This document shows positions 53,069 through 62,117 of a stretch of 64,000 nucleotides of DNA, piece by piece (the stretch's first letter is position 1; each line of letters opens with the position of its first letter). The DNA is from Parazoarcus communis SWub3 = DSM 12120 (lineage in GTDB: Bacteria; Pseudomonadota; Gammaproteobacteria; Burkholderiales; Rhodocyclaceae). The notes beneath the pieces are model-generated. The model searched no databases and was not told the origin of the DNA. It saw only the letters and a program-made list of their open reading frames with translations. The position numbers and the translations under genes are program-made. The stretch lies in contig NZ_QKOE01000001.1 in NCBI RefSeq assembly GCF_003226565.1, positions 682,001 to 746,000 on the forward strand. Direction: 5' to 3'.

Positions 53069-54877
53069 ATGATGAGACGCGCATCCACCACCCTTCCCGC
53101 TCCACCCACCGGACAAAGACATGACTGGCAGACCATCCGCCAACTCCTGCCTTTTGTCTGGGCGTACAAAGGTCGCGTATTGTTGGCGCTGGGCTGTCTG
53201 ATCGCCGCAAAGGGCGCCAACGTCACCGTCCCGATTACGTTCAAGCATCTGATTGACGGCTTGTCGATCTCTAACGAGCAAGCCTTCATCGTGGTACCCG
53301 CAGCACTCCTGCTTGCTTACGGCGTGCTGCGATTCTCGACCTCGCTCTTCACTGAGCTGCGCGAAATCATTTTCGCCAGAGTGACGCAACAAGCCGTGCG
53401 CGAAATCACCTTGCGTCTTTTCAAGCACCTGCACCAACTCAGCCTGCGCTTTCATCTCGAGCGTCAGACCGGAGGCTTGACCCGCGACATCGAGCGCGGC
53501 ACACGATCGATCGGCTCACTCATCAGCTACACGCTGTATTCGATCCTGCCCACCCTCATCGAGATCAGCCTCGTCATCGGCATCCTGCTTGTGCAGTACG
53601 ACGCGGTGTTCGCCGTGATCACGCTGTGCACGCTGGCGATCTACATCACATTCACCGTGGTCGTCACCAACTGGCGCACCGCGCTGCGACGTCACGCCAA
53701 CGAGCTCGACTCTGCCGCCAACGCACGCGCCATCGACAGCCTGCTGAACTTCGAGACGGTCAAGTACTTCAACAACGAAGCTTACGAAGCCCGTCGCTAC
53801 GACGAACAACTGGGAAAGTGGACGCAGGCACAAGTCCGCAACCAGTATTCACTTTCTGCGCTGAATATCGGCCAGGCGGCCATCATCTCGGTTGGCGTCA
53901 CACTAATGATGTGGCAGGCCGCGACGCGCGTCGCCTCGGGCGCGATGACACTGGGCGACATCGTGCTGGTCAATGCCTTCATGATCCAGCTCTACATCCC
54001 GCTGAACTTTCTTGGGGTGATCTACCGCGAGATCCGCCAGGCACTGACCGACATCGAGCGCATGTTCGGCCTGATGAATGAACACCAGGAGATTGCAGAC
54101 GCTCCAGATGCGCATGTCCTGCCCACCGGCCCGGCATCGATCCGGTTCGACGCGGTCAACTTTGCCTATGACAACAAGCGCCCGATCCTTCACGACATCA
54201 ACTTCACGGTCGAGGCTGGGCAGACTGTTGCGATCGTCGGCCACTCCGGCTCAGGCAAGTCGACGCTGGCCCGCCTGCTGTACCGCTTTTATGATGTCAC
54301 GGGCGGCAGCATCCGTATCAATGGCCACGACCTCCGCCAGCTCACCCAGGACAGCCTGCGCAGTGCAATCGGCATCGTGCCGCAGGACACCGTGCTGTTC
54401 AACGACACCCTGCTCTACAACATCCAGTACGGGCGCCCGGACGCCAGCAAGGAGGAGGCAGAGGCTGCCGCCCGCGCCGCCCAACTGGAGGCCTTCATCC
54501 AGCAACTGCCAGACGGTTACGCAACCCGTGTCGGAGAGCGCGGACTGAAGTTATCGGGCGGTGAAAAGCAGCGCGTTGCCATTGCCCGTGCCTTACTGAA
54601 AGACCCGGCCATCCTGATCTTCGACGAGGCGACATCCGCACTGGACTCGAAAACAGAGAAAGCCATACAGGGGCAGATCGAACTCGCCGCCACCGGGCGA
54701 ACAGCCCTGGTGATTGCTCACCGCCTATCAACGATCATGAATGCGGATCAGATCATCGTGATGGAGCACGGACGGATCATCGAGCGCGGCACTCACGAAC
54801 AGCTGATCGCACAAAAAGGCGATTACGCCCAGATGTGGGAAAGCCAGCAGCAAAACGCACTCGACGCCGAAACATGA
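53069..54877 (+). CDS. ABC exporter, Atm1/HMT1 heavy-metal tolerance type (half transporter)
   Basis: A 602-residue half transporter: six membrane segments (residues about 25-320) followed by the ATPase domain. Walker A is GHSGSGKST (about 390), the signature LSGGEKQR (about 495), Walker B ILIFDEATSALD (about 513) and the switch histidine in AHRLST (about 551). The phrase LNFETVKYFNNEAYE is typical of the ATM1 branch, whose members export glutathione-linked or Fe-S-cluster-related compounds. An ATG one codon later is an alternative start. A bidirectional hairpin follows. Confidence 0.9.
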   Translation: MMRRASTTLPAPPTGQRHDWQTIRQLLPFVWAYKGRVLLALGCLIAAKGANVTVPITFKHLIDGLSISNEQAFIVVPAALLLAYGVLRFSTSLFTELREIIFARVTQQAVREITLRLFKHLHQLSLRFHLERQTGGLTRDIERGTRSIGSLISYTLYSILPTLIEISLVIGILLVQYDAVFAVITLCTLAIYITFTVVVTNWRTALRRHANELDSAANARAIDSLLNFETVKYFNNEAYEARRYDEQLGKWTQAQVRNQYSLSALNIGQAAIISVGVTLMMWQAATRVASGAMTLGDIVLVNAFMIQLYIPLNFLGVIYREIRQALTDIERMFGLMNEHQEIADAPDAHVLPTGPASIRFDAVNFAYDNKRPILHDINFTVEAGQTVAIVGHSGSGKSTLARLLYRFYDVTGGSIRINGHDLRQLTQDSLRSAIGIVPQDTVLFNDTLLYNIQYGRPDASKEEAEAAARAAQLEAFIQQLPDGYATRVGERGLKLSGGEKQRVAIARALLKDPAILIFDEATSALDSKTEKAIQGQIELAATGRTALVIAHRLSTIMNADQIIVMEHGRIIERGTHEQLIAQKGDYAQMWESQQQNALDAET

Positions 54878-54888
54878 TGCTGCTGAAA

Positions 54889-54918
54889 CAAATATGGCGC
54901 CCGAAAGCGCCATATTTG
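54889..54918. terminator. Bidirectional terminator between convergent ABC exporter and PEP-CTERM genes
   Basis: CAAATATGGCGC-CCGAAA-GCGCCATATTTG is a perfect 12-bp stem with a 6-base loop. It begins 11 bases after the ABC stop and ends 20 bases before the PEP-CTERM stop. The AT-rich base of the stem acts as a T tract in both directions (TATTTG, then weak T on the minus strand). Confidence 0.75.
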
Positions 54919-54938
54919 CTTGAATCACTTCGCAATGC

Positions 54939-55655
54939 TCAGCGAACACGCCGACGCTGAAGACCGAACAAGCCCACCAGACCGATACCCAGCAAACCCA
55001 GCAGGCCAGGCTCCGACACCTTACCCGGGGGCGTATCGGGCTTGGTGACACCACCTACTGCCGCGATTTTCACGTAGTCGTATTTGCCGTAAGTCGTTCC
55101 CAACGTACGCCACCCCGTCGAACTCCGATCACCCGAGGTCACTCCCACTCCAGCCTGAAACCCCCCCGCTCCGATCAGCCAGAAACTTGAGTACAGATTC
55201 TCGTCAGTCCCCAACTGAACTGTCGTCGTTCCAATGTTCGAATAATTTCCAACCAGCGTCCAGCCGCTGCTGGTCAGGTTCTGCAAACTCGTAGTGGTCG
55301 GCGTACCCACGCCGGTGTAAGCCATCACGAAGATGTCCGAGTCATTGGACCACCAACCAGCCTTCACCGTATCCAGCCGAACCAGATCATCAAAACTGAG
55401 CACCGCAACCTCGTAGCCATTCGCATTGTCCAGCGAATGCTCCGGCGAGCCTTCAGGCCCGATCCCGATTCCCGAGCCCCCCCAATAGCCAACAGTGGTT
55501 GTCGCGAGCATAGTGGTATTGCCCGACGCCCTCCAACCGGTCACCAAGGGCTCGTTTGCCGCTGAATTGGTCAATGCCCAAGTCGTCGCGGCAGAGGCTG
55601 AAAACGAACAAGCCACCAAAGCAGCAGCCACTGCGAATTTGCGTAGAGTAATCAT
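54939..55655 (-). CDS. PEP-CTERM sorting domain protein (exosortase substrate)
   Basis: A 238-residue secreted protein. It has an N-terminal signal peptide (MITLRKFAVAAALVACSFSASA), a low-cysteine threonine/serine/glycine-rich body, and the C-terminal tripartite PEP-CTERM signal VSEPGLLGLLGIGLVGLFGLQRRR: the S-E-P form of the motif, a hydrophobic helix, a basic end. Exosortase EpsH/XrtA would cleave it at the outer surface; neither it nor EPS genes are in the window. The body repeats residues G, T, S and W and is not a known enzyme. Transcription appears to use the sigma-54 promoter at 55692-55707. Confidence 0.9.
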   Translation of the reverse strand: MITLRKFAVAAALVACSFSASAATTWALTNSAANEPLVTGWRASGNTTMLATTTVGYWGGSGIGIGPEGSPEHSLDNANGYEVAVLSFDDLVRLDTVKAGWWSNDSDIFVMAYTGVGTPTTTSLQNLTSSGWTLVGNYSNIGTTTVQLGTDENLYSSFWLIGAGGFQAGVGVTSGDRSSTGWRTLGTTYGKYDYVKIAAVGGVTKPDTPPGKVSEPGLLGLLGIGLVGLFGLQRRRVR

Positions 55656-55691
55656 GTCAGTACACCCGAAAAATAACTTTAGACATAGAAC

Positions 55692-55707
55692 AGCAAATAT
55701 CAGGCCT
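55692..55707 (-). promoter_or_regulatory. Predicted sigma-54 (-24/-12) promoter of the PEP-CTERM gene
   Basis: Minus strand AGGCCTGATATTTGCT fits TGGCAC-N5-TTGCW: GG and GC are correctly placed 11 bases apart, TTGC is exact. It would start transcription about 26 bases before the ATG. PEP-CTERM genes in floc-forming Zoogloea are RpoN- and PrsK/PrsR-dependent, which supports it. The sequence is inferred by eye. Confidence 0.65.
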
Positions 55708-55768
55708 GAATTTTAAATCGTTCAAAAACAGTACTTTAAACACACATCAAGCCGCATGGAAAGCAAAT

Positions 55769-55787
55769 CTGTCAAATTTACCGACAG
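55769..55787. promoter_or_regulatory. Inverted repeat upstream of the sigma-54 promoter (possible enhancer site)
   Basis: CTGTC-N9-GACAG, perfect arms, lies 62-80 bases upstream of the -24 element and immediately before the PrsT stop. The distance suits an NtrC-type activator such as PrsR. No other copy was found, so the assignment is speculative. Confidence 0.35.
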
Positions 55788-55789
55788 CA

Positions 55790-58585
55790 TTACAACTTCT
55801 TGAGCAATTCACGCGCCTCATCCGTCCAGGCTGACTGCGCCCCATCTTGCAGCGCAGCCTGCAACTCAGCCCTGGCTTCATCTGCCCGCCCCTGGCGTGC
55901 CAACGCAAATCCGAGATGCCAGCGAATCTCGGCATCCTGCGGCGCACGCAGACGTGCGTCACGTAGATGCCGTATCGCTTCATCGTAGCGCCCTGCCCGT
56001 GCCAACGCCCAGCCCAGGGTATCAACAATGGCTACATCGCCCGGCGCCATCGCCAACGCTTGCTGCGCAAGGGCCACCGGATCCCCTTCCCCCAGATGGA
56101 TCAGCACATTCGCAAGGTTGTTCAGTGTCCTTGCATCAAATCTTCCGGACGCAACGACCTTTTCGTACCCGCGACGCGCTGCAACCCAATCACCCTTACG
56201 CATTTCCAACTCCGCCAGCACGGAGTAAGCACTCATGTCGTCAGGCGCACGCTGCAACCAACGACGCACCCAGACAGCACCCTGCTCTGGCTTACCCAGC
56301 AGCACATGCGCACTTGCAAGACGAGTCACCAGATCAAAATCGGGTTGCAACTCGAACGCCTGTCGATAGCGTTCCACCGCCTGCGCAGGCTGCCCCCTGT
56401 CCATCGCCACATCACCCGCCAACCTCATGCCAATGGAACTACCGGGGTGCTGCTTGCGCAGCGCCTGAAGCGCGCTATCCACCGCTGGACTGTCCTTACG
56501 CATGCGCTCCGCTTGCACCATCAGCGCCATCGCAGCCAGGTCAGCGGGACGCCCCTGCATGGCCTTGCGTGCGGCATAGACTGCCGCATCAGGATTCGCA
56601 GCAGCAAGCTGCAAGTACCCTATCCTGACCAATGCCGTGGCATCAAACTCGGCCAGCGCCGTCATCTCACGCAAGGTTTGCTGCGCCGAACGTAAATCGC
56701 CCGCGGCGATCTCCGTGTTGGCCAGCGCAGCCATCACGCCAAGATCGCCCTTGCGCCGCAAGGCCAGCCCATACGCAGCCTCTCGTGCCCCCACCCTGTC
56801 ACCCGCCGCAGAACGCAACTCGACCAGACCCAGCACGATCCGTACATCGTTGGGGCGCTCGGCAGCCGCCCGCTCAAACCAGCGCGATGCTTCAGCATGA
56901 CGGCCCGCCCGTTGCTCAAGCATCGCCATCTCGTACATCGCGATGCCATCCCGCTTGTTTTTGCGCAGCAAGGTATCAAGCAGGCTGCGCGCCTCATCCA
57001 GTCGCCCCGACTCGATATCGGCGCGAATCAGGTTGAGCTGGGCAGGCATGAAGCCGGGCGACTTGCGCACCGCCTCAACATAGGCCTGCCGCGCTCCCTC
57101 AGCATCGCCAGTTGAAGCCTTGATCAAACCAAGCAGATTAAGTGCGGAGGGATCATCGGGCAAAGCTTCTACAACGCGCATGGCCACTGCGAGCGCGTCC
57201 GGCTTTTGCCCCTCCCGGACCAGCAAATTGGCCAGGGTCACCGCTACACCGAGGTCCTGTGGGTTGTGTTCAAAGGCCGCTTTCAGATTACTGATGCCAG
57301 CGGCGCGCTCCCCCTGTCCCAGCCTGCTCGCACCGAGAGAGGCCTGCAACTCGCTGGAACGCCCGCCCGCGGCAAGCGCACGCTCGAACAACTCGGTAGC
57401 ACGTGCATACCGCTTCTGTGCAAGCTGAACCCGCCCCAGCAGGTGCAGGGTCTGCGGATCATCGGGCAGATCGCGCAGCACCTGATCCAACAAAGTCGCT
57501 GCACGCGGATATTCGCCCATGTCGACCAACACCGCAGCCAGCAGGCGACGCGCACCAATATTGCGCGGGTAACGCCCCGTCAACGCCTCAAGATACTTGC
57601 GCGCCTTTTCATATTGACGCCCCGAGTAGTGCGCCAGCGCACCGACCATCAGGATCTGCTCTTGGGTCGCCAGCCACTCCGACGGCAACGCATCAACGAG
57701 GCCGGCAGCCTCCTCCATATATCGTGAGGCCGCAGCTGCATCGCCGCGACGTGTCGCAAGCAATGCCTGCAGGTAACGGGCCCTGGGTTCGGACGCGGTG
57801 TCGAGCACCGCCAAGGTGCTGACTGCTTCGGCGTCGCGGGAAAGATCAATCAGAATCCCCGCACGCGCCACCACCGCATCGACAAAGCCGGGTTGCAAGG
57901 AGATCGCCTTTTCATAGCCTGCCAACGCCCCAGCCAGATCACCCGCAGCATGCTTCACCGACGCCAGTGCATTGTGCGCAGCTGCCAGATCCGGCGCCAA
58001 CTCCACCGCTCGCTCAGCACGAACACGCGCCACATCCAGCTCACCACCGGCGATCAGCCGCGGCACTTCGGCCAGCAGTGGCACAGGCGACAGGGAGTCC
58101 AGCGCCCTAGCCTCTTCGAAACTGCGTGTTGCATCAATTGACTTGCCGACATTGCCCAAAGCTGTGCCGCGCAGGCTCAATACATCCACCTTGGCAGGAA
58201 GCGACAATCCGTCCGGCTTGATCGAGTCAATCAGCAGTTGATACCGACCCTGCATCAGATAGATCTGAGCGAGCGGCACAACCACCACCTCCCGGTCGGC
58301 GCCAAGGCGCAATGCCTCCTTGAACTCAACCTCAGCCGGGCCGACATCGCCGCTCGACAGGTATGCCTTGGCCAGCAGCAGATGGGCCGCGAGCATGTCG
58401 CGGTCCTGCTGGAGTGCGTTTTTTAGCTGGATGATCGCCCCAGGCACATCGTTGCCCTGGAAGCGAACCAATGCATCTTCATAGAACCGACCCGCTTTGG
58501 CCGCATCGGCATGGACATGCCCCCCGCCTGCCAGCAGCGGCACACACGCGAGGATGCGCAGGTAACGGTAGAGACGACTGTTCAT
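55790..58585 (-). CDS. prsT: PEP-CTERM system TPR-repeat protein PrsT
   Basis: A 931-residue protein made of about 22 TPR-like helix pairs (typical units: AVQALPD..SALNLLGLIKAS, LAALRxGDxxxA). The N-terminal segment RFYEDALVRFQGNDVPGAII and the architecture match PrsT (TIGR02917-type) proteins found beside exosortase loci. They are usually lipoproteins; here the lipobox is unconvincing (ILAC at residues 11-14 of the ATG form, with almost no hydrophobic core ahead), and a normal signal peptide ending in HVHADA fits better. ATG 58585 is chosen. It ends 134 bases before the PEP-CTERM gene. A role in EPS or cell-surface protein export is inferred. Confidence 0.85.
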   Translation of the reverse strand: MNSRLYRYLRILACVPLLAGGGHVHADAAKAGRFYEDALVRFQGNDVPGAIIQLKNALQQDRDMLAAHLLLAKAYLSSGDVGPAEVEFKEALRLGADREVVVVPLAQIYLMQGRYQLLIDSIKPDGLSLPAKVDVLSLRGTALGNVGKSIDATRSFEEARALDSLSPVPLLAEVPRLIAGGELDVARVRAERAVELAPDLAAAHNALASVKHAAGDLAGALAGYEKAISLQPGFVDAVVARAGILIDLSRDAEAVSTLAVLDTASEPRARYLQALLATRRGDAAAASRYMEEAAGLVDALPSEWLATQEQILMVGALAHYSGRQYEKARKYLEALTGRYPRNIGARRLLAAVLVDMGEYPRAATLLDQVLRDLPDDPQTLHLLGRVQLAQKRYARATELFERALAAGGRSSELQASLGASRLGQGERAAGISNLKAAFEHNPQDLGVAVTLANLLVREGQKPDALAVAMRVVEALPDDPSALNLLGLIKASTGDAEGARQAYVEAVRKSPGFMPAQLNLIRADIESGRLDEARSLLDTLLRKNKRDGIAMYEMAMLEQRAGRHAEASRWFERAAAERPNDVRIVLGLVELRSAAGDRVGAREAAYGLALRRKGDLGVMAALANTEIAAGDLRSAQQTLREMTALAEFDATALVRIGYLQLAAANPDAAVYAARKAMQGRPADLAAMALMVQAERMRKDSPAVDSALQALRKQHPGSSIGMRLAGDVAMDRGQPAQAVERYRQAFELQPDFDLVTRLASAHVLLGKPEQGAVWVRRWLQRAPDDMSAYSVLAELEMRKGDWVAARRGYEKVVASGRFDARTLNNLANVLIHLGEGDPVALAQQALAMAPGDVAIVDTLGWALARAGRYDEAIRHLRDARLRAPQDAEIRWHLGFALARQGRADEARAELQAALQDGAQSAWTDEARELLKKL

Positions 58586-58667
58586 GTTCAAGCACTCGAG
58601 CGTGAGGTGATACGGAAACGAATTATATGAACGCGACCAATCGTGGTCCGTTAAATCGTCCCTGAGC

Positions 58668-60119
58668 TCACGCCGATGCCATTTCCTTCACCGAATCGCA
58701 GCCTGCCGCATCGGCAATCGCGACCTTACCGCCCGCTACACCTTTGACCGTGTACATCGCCTGATCCGCACAGCGCATCAGCGCCGACAGCTCATCGGCA
58801 TGATCGGGTTGCAGCGCAATGCCAATCGAAGCCCCGATGACGAACTCGATACCATCGATGACAAAGGGCTGCTGCAAGCGCTCGACAATCTTCTCGGCCA
58901 CGCCCAGCGCATCATCGGGTGACGACACCCGCCCCAACAACACGACGAACTCGTCTCCGCCCACACGGGCAACGGTATCGCTTTGGCGCAGATCTCCGCC
59001 CAGACGCTGGGCGACCGCACGCAGTACATGATCACCCGTTTCGTGGCCATACTGGTCATTGACCGGCTTGAAGTCATCCAGATCAAGATAGAGCAGCGCC
59101 AGCCGATGTCCCTCCCGCCTTGCGACCTCGGTGGCCTGGCGGTAGCGCCCTTCCAGCAACACGCGGTTGGCCAGCCCGGTCAGGCTGTCATGCAGCGCCA
59201 GTTGGCGGACCTGGGCCTCGGACTGTTCGAGGCGGCGCCCCGTCCGGTCGAGATACCAGGCCAGTACCAAGGCCACGGCAAAACAAGCCAGAGCGATTGC
59301 GCGCGTCCAGCCTCGGACGGCATCCAGCCCGGGAGGTGGATACCGGGGGATTGCGACCATCCCCCACCCGCCATCGAGTACCCGGACATCGAGCTCGATA
59401 CGATCCGGCCGATCGAACAGCGCGGGATCGCCCCAGAACACGGCACCCTTCCAGCCACTGCCATCCACACCTCGCAACGCCAGCAGCAAGCGCCCTTCCG
59501 GCTCGACAAGGCCCGCCGAAGCCAGCAAGCGATCAAAGTCGATGGGCGTACTCATCAAGCCCCAGTAAGAACCACTTCGGGGAGCGACACCCTGGTCAGC
59601 AAGGTAGATCGGTACGCGATGGATCAATGCCCTGCCACCCTGAACCAGATCGACCGGTCCAGCCAGCACCGGCTGCCGCGTCTCGAGCATGCGGCGGGTG
59701 GCTGCCCCCTGAACCGGATGGTTGAGCAGATCCAGCCCAAGCGCAGCCTGATTACCCTCCAGCGGGTACACCATCTCGATCACGTTATTGGGTGCCAATG
59801 TGATGTTGCGTAGCAAGGAATGCGTCCGCATCAGCTCACGCGCCAACAACTGAAAGCGCGCCGGCGCGATCGTGCCGCTGACCGCGACATCTGCGATCAA
59901 GCCGGCTGTGAGATTGGTCGCACCATTGATCTCACCCTCAAGCCGGGCACGCAGACCGGCGAGCTCCGACAGGCTCTCCGCCCGCCAACGCTCCTGCAAG
60001 CGCTCCTCGACCAGACGCCCGGACACCAGCACGAACGCAGACAGCACCGTGCCGACCAATGCAAGGCCGATGCTCATCCAGCGCTGACGGGCGAACACAC
60101 TCATCCAGTGACGTCTCAC
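58668..60119 (-). CDS. CHASE-domain diguanylate cyclase (GGDEF)
   Basis: A 483-residue membrane protein: a transmembrane segment (about 15-34), a periplasmic CHASE sensor (about 75-200), a second transmembrane segment (272-290) and a GGDEF domain. The active-site motif GGDEF (387-391) is intact and the inhibitory RxxD site R378-x-x-D381 lies five residues before it, so it should be an active, product-inhibited c-di-GMP synthase. It starts with GTG 60119; an ATG at 60104 is a shorter option. It is 82 bases before prsT on the same strand and might raise c-di-GMP for EPS or PEP-CTERM-linked surface functions, an inference. Confidence 0.88.
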   Translation of the reverse strand: MRRHWMSVFARQRWMSIGLALVGTVLSAFVLVSGRLVEERLQERWRAESLSELAGLRARLEGEINGATNLTAGLIADVAVSGTIAPARFQLLARELMRTHSLLRNITLAPNNVIEMVYPLEGNQAALGLDLLNHPVQGAATRRMLETRQPVLAGPVDLVQGGRALIHRVPIYLADQGVAPRSGSYWGLMSTPIDFDRLLASAGLVEPEGRLLLALRGVDGSGWKGAVFWGDPALFDRPDRIELDVRVLDGGWGMVAIPRYPPPGLDAVRGWTRAIALACFAVALVLAWYLDRTGRRLEQSEAQVRQLALHDSLTGLANRVLLEGRYRQATEVARREGHRLALLYLDLDDFKPVNDQYGHETGDHVLRAVAQRLGGDLRQSDTVARVGGDEFVVLLGRVSSPDDALGVAEKIVERLQQPFVIDGIEFVIGASIGIALQPDHADELSALMRCADQAMYTVKGVAGGKVAIADAAGCDSVKEMASA

Positions 60120-60274
60120 GATAACGGATCCGAAGCATCATATTCTACGGGGTGCATGGACGGCACGCAGGCATATCGCGTGACGCGTGCGGACAACACC
60201 CACTGGATCACCACAAGGTGCGGCCCGGGCCGATCGAGTACACTCCTCCACCGATTAGACACAGGGTATAGGTC

Positions 60275-62014
60275 ATGGACGCACACGGCGCCTTCCCGTT
60301 CTTGAAGGAAACCATCCTCTTCCTGGTCCTGACCGGCATCCTGATCCCCTTGCTCGCACGCCTGCGGATCAACGCCGTCCTGGGCTTTCTCGCGGTCGGC
60401 ACCCTTCTGGGCCCTTATGGCCTGGCCAGCCTTGCGGACACCTGGCCCAAGCTGAGCTACATCACCTTCTCCCGCGACGAGGGCGTACAGGCGCTTGCCG
60501 AACTGGGCGTCATCTTCCTGATGTTCATGATCGGCCTGGAAATGTCCATCGACCGCTTGTGGTCGATGCGCCGTCTGGTATTTGGCCTGGGCAGCCTGCA
60601 GGTCACGGTAACCGCGAGCCTCATCGGCCTGATCGCAGCCTGGTTTGGCCATGGGGTAGAAGCATCGGTTGTGCTGGGTCTCGCGCTGGCCTTCTCCTCC
60701 ACAGCCATCGTCATGCAATTGCTGATCCAGCAAAAAGAGCTGGGCAGCCCGCTGGGGCAGACCTCGTTCGCCATCCTGCTGCTGCAGGATCTGGCCGTGG
60801 TTCCCCTTCTGGTCCTGATCTCCATCCTCGGAGCGAAGGGTGGCGAGGGCAGCTTCGCCGCCACAATGGGGCTTGCCGTGGGCAAAGGGCTGATCACTGT
60901 TGGACTGATCTACCTGATTGGCCGCCGAGTGGTGCGGCCGGTGTTCCACCAGATCGCAGCCAGCCGGCAACCCGATACCTTCATGGCGCTGACCCTGCTG
61001 TCCACACTCGGCGTTGCTGCGCTGACCTGGGCGGCCGGACTGTCGATGGCCCTTGGCGCACTGCTGGCGGGCCTGATCATCGCCGAAACAGAGTTCCGTC
61101 ACGAAGTCGAAGTCACCATCGAGCCTTTCAAGGGCCTGCTGATGGGTCTCTTCTTCCTGTCCGTCGGCATGGGTATCGACCTGCGTGCGCTCGTCGCCGA
61201 GCCCCTCTGGACACCACTCTCGGTCGTTGGGCTCATCCTGATCAAGGCTGTCGTGATCATCGTGCTGCTGCGCGCATTCGGACTATCCTGGGGACGCGCC
61301 ACCGAAGGCGGCCTGTTGCTTGGTCAGGGCAGCGAATTTGCGTTCATCGTCATCGGCCTGGCCTTGAGCTTCGGCATCCTGCCACGTGATATCGGACAGT
61401 TCATGTTGCTGGTGGTCGGCCTGAGCATGCTGGCTGCACCACTGGTCGCCCGGGTCGGACGTACGGTCGGAGCCATGATGGAGCGCCGCGAGGGCGCAGC
61501 ACCGCTCGCAGAGAACACCGAGTTCGAGGGCTTGCACGGACATGTCATCATTGCTGGCTATGGCCGGGTCGGCCGTCTGGTTGGCCAGATGCTGGCAGAA
61601 CAAGGCGTGCCTTATGTCGCCATCGAGAGCGATGCCAAAGTCGTCGCACGGGAGCGCCAGGCAGGCATCCCGCTGATCTACGGCGACGCCAGCCGCCCCG
61701 AACTGTTGCGCCGACTCCGGCTCGACCAGGCGCAAGCGGTCGTGCTGACCATGGATCACGTCGCCGCCGCCATCCACGCAACACATGGCATCCGCCGAAC
61801 CCTGCCCGGCATCCACATCATCGCCCGGGCACGCGACGAAAAGCACGCCCTTGCATTGCGCGAAGCGGGCGCAAACCGGGTTGTTCCGGAAACGCTGGAA
61901 TCCAGCCTGCAGCTGACCGGCTCGGTCCTCGAAACGCTCGGCCTCCCCCCCGAGGCGGCGGGCCGGTTGCTGGACGTGGAGCGGGAACGCCGTATCAACG
62001 CATTTCACGCCTGA
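60275..62014 (+). CDS. CPA2-family cation/proton antiporter with TrkA-N domain (KefB/KefC-like)
   Basis: A 579-residue membrane protein. Residues 1-400 form the Na+/H+-exchanger fold with about 12-13 membrane segments (QDLAVVPLLVL contains the transport aspartate), followed by a TrkA-N (RCK) Rossmann domain whose nucleotide loop IAGYGRVGRLVG is at about 425-436. Members move K+ or Na+ against protons and are gated by NAD(H) or glutathione adducts. The Kef ancillary KefF/KefG gene is absent nearby, so a KefB-type glutathione-gated role is not certain. It is divergent from the diguanylate cyclase. Confidence 0.88.
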   Translation: MDAHGAFPFLKETILFLVLTGILIPLLARLRINAVLGFLAVGTLLGPYGLASLADTWPKLSYITFSRDEGVQALAELGVIFLMFMIGLEMSIDRLWSMRRLVFGLGSLQVTVTASLIGLIAAWFGHGVEASVVLGLALAFSSTAIVMQLLIQQKELGSPLGQTSFAILLLQDLAVVPLLVLISILGAKGGEGSFAATMGLAVGKGLITVGLIYLIGRRVVRPVFHQIAASRQPDTFMALTLLSTLGVAALTWAAGLSMALGALLAGLIIAETEFRHEVEVTIEPFKGLLMGLFFLSVGMGIDLRALVAEPLWTPLSVVGLILIKAVVIIVLLRAFGLSWGRATEGGLLLGQGSEFAFIVIGLALSFGILPRDIGQFMLLVVGLSMLAAPLVARVGRTVGAMMERREGAAPLAENTEFEGLHGHVIIAGYGRVGRLVGQMLAEQGVPYVAIESDAKVVARERQAGIPLIYGDASRPELLRRLRLDQAQAVVLTMDHVAAAIHATHGIRRTLPGIHIIARARDEKHALALREAGANRVVPETLESSLQLTGSVLETLGLPPEAAGRLLDVERERRINAFHA

Positions 62015-62117
62015 GCCCCCCAAGGGAGAACCCCAAGCGCAAAGTTCGGATCAAAGGCACACAATCACGACAGAACATGCGGCCGCAACACCGCAGCCGC
62101 CCAAACGGGAGACGATC

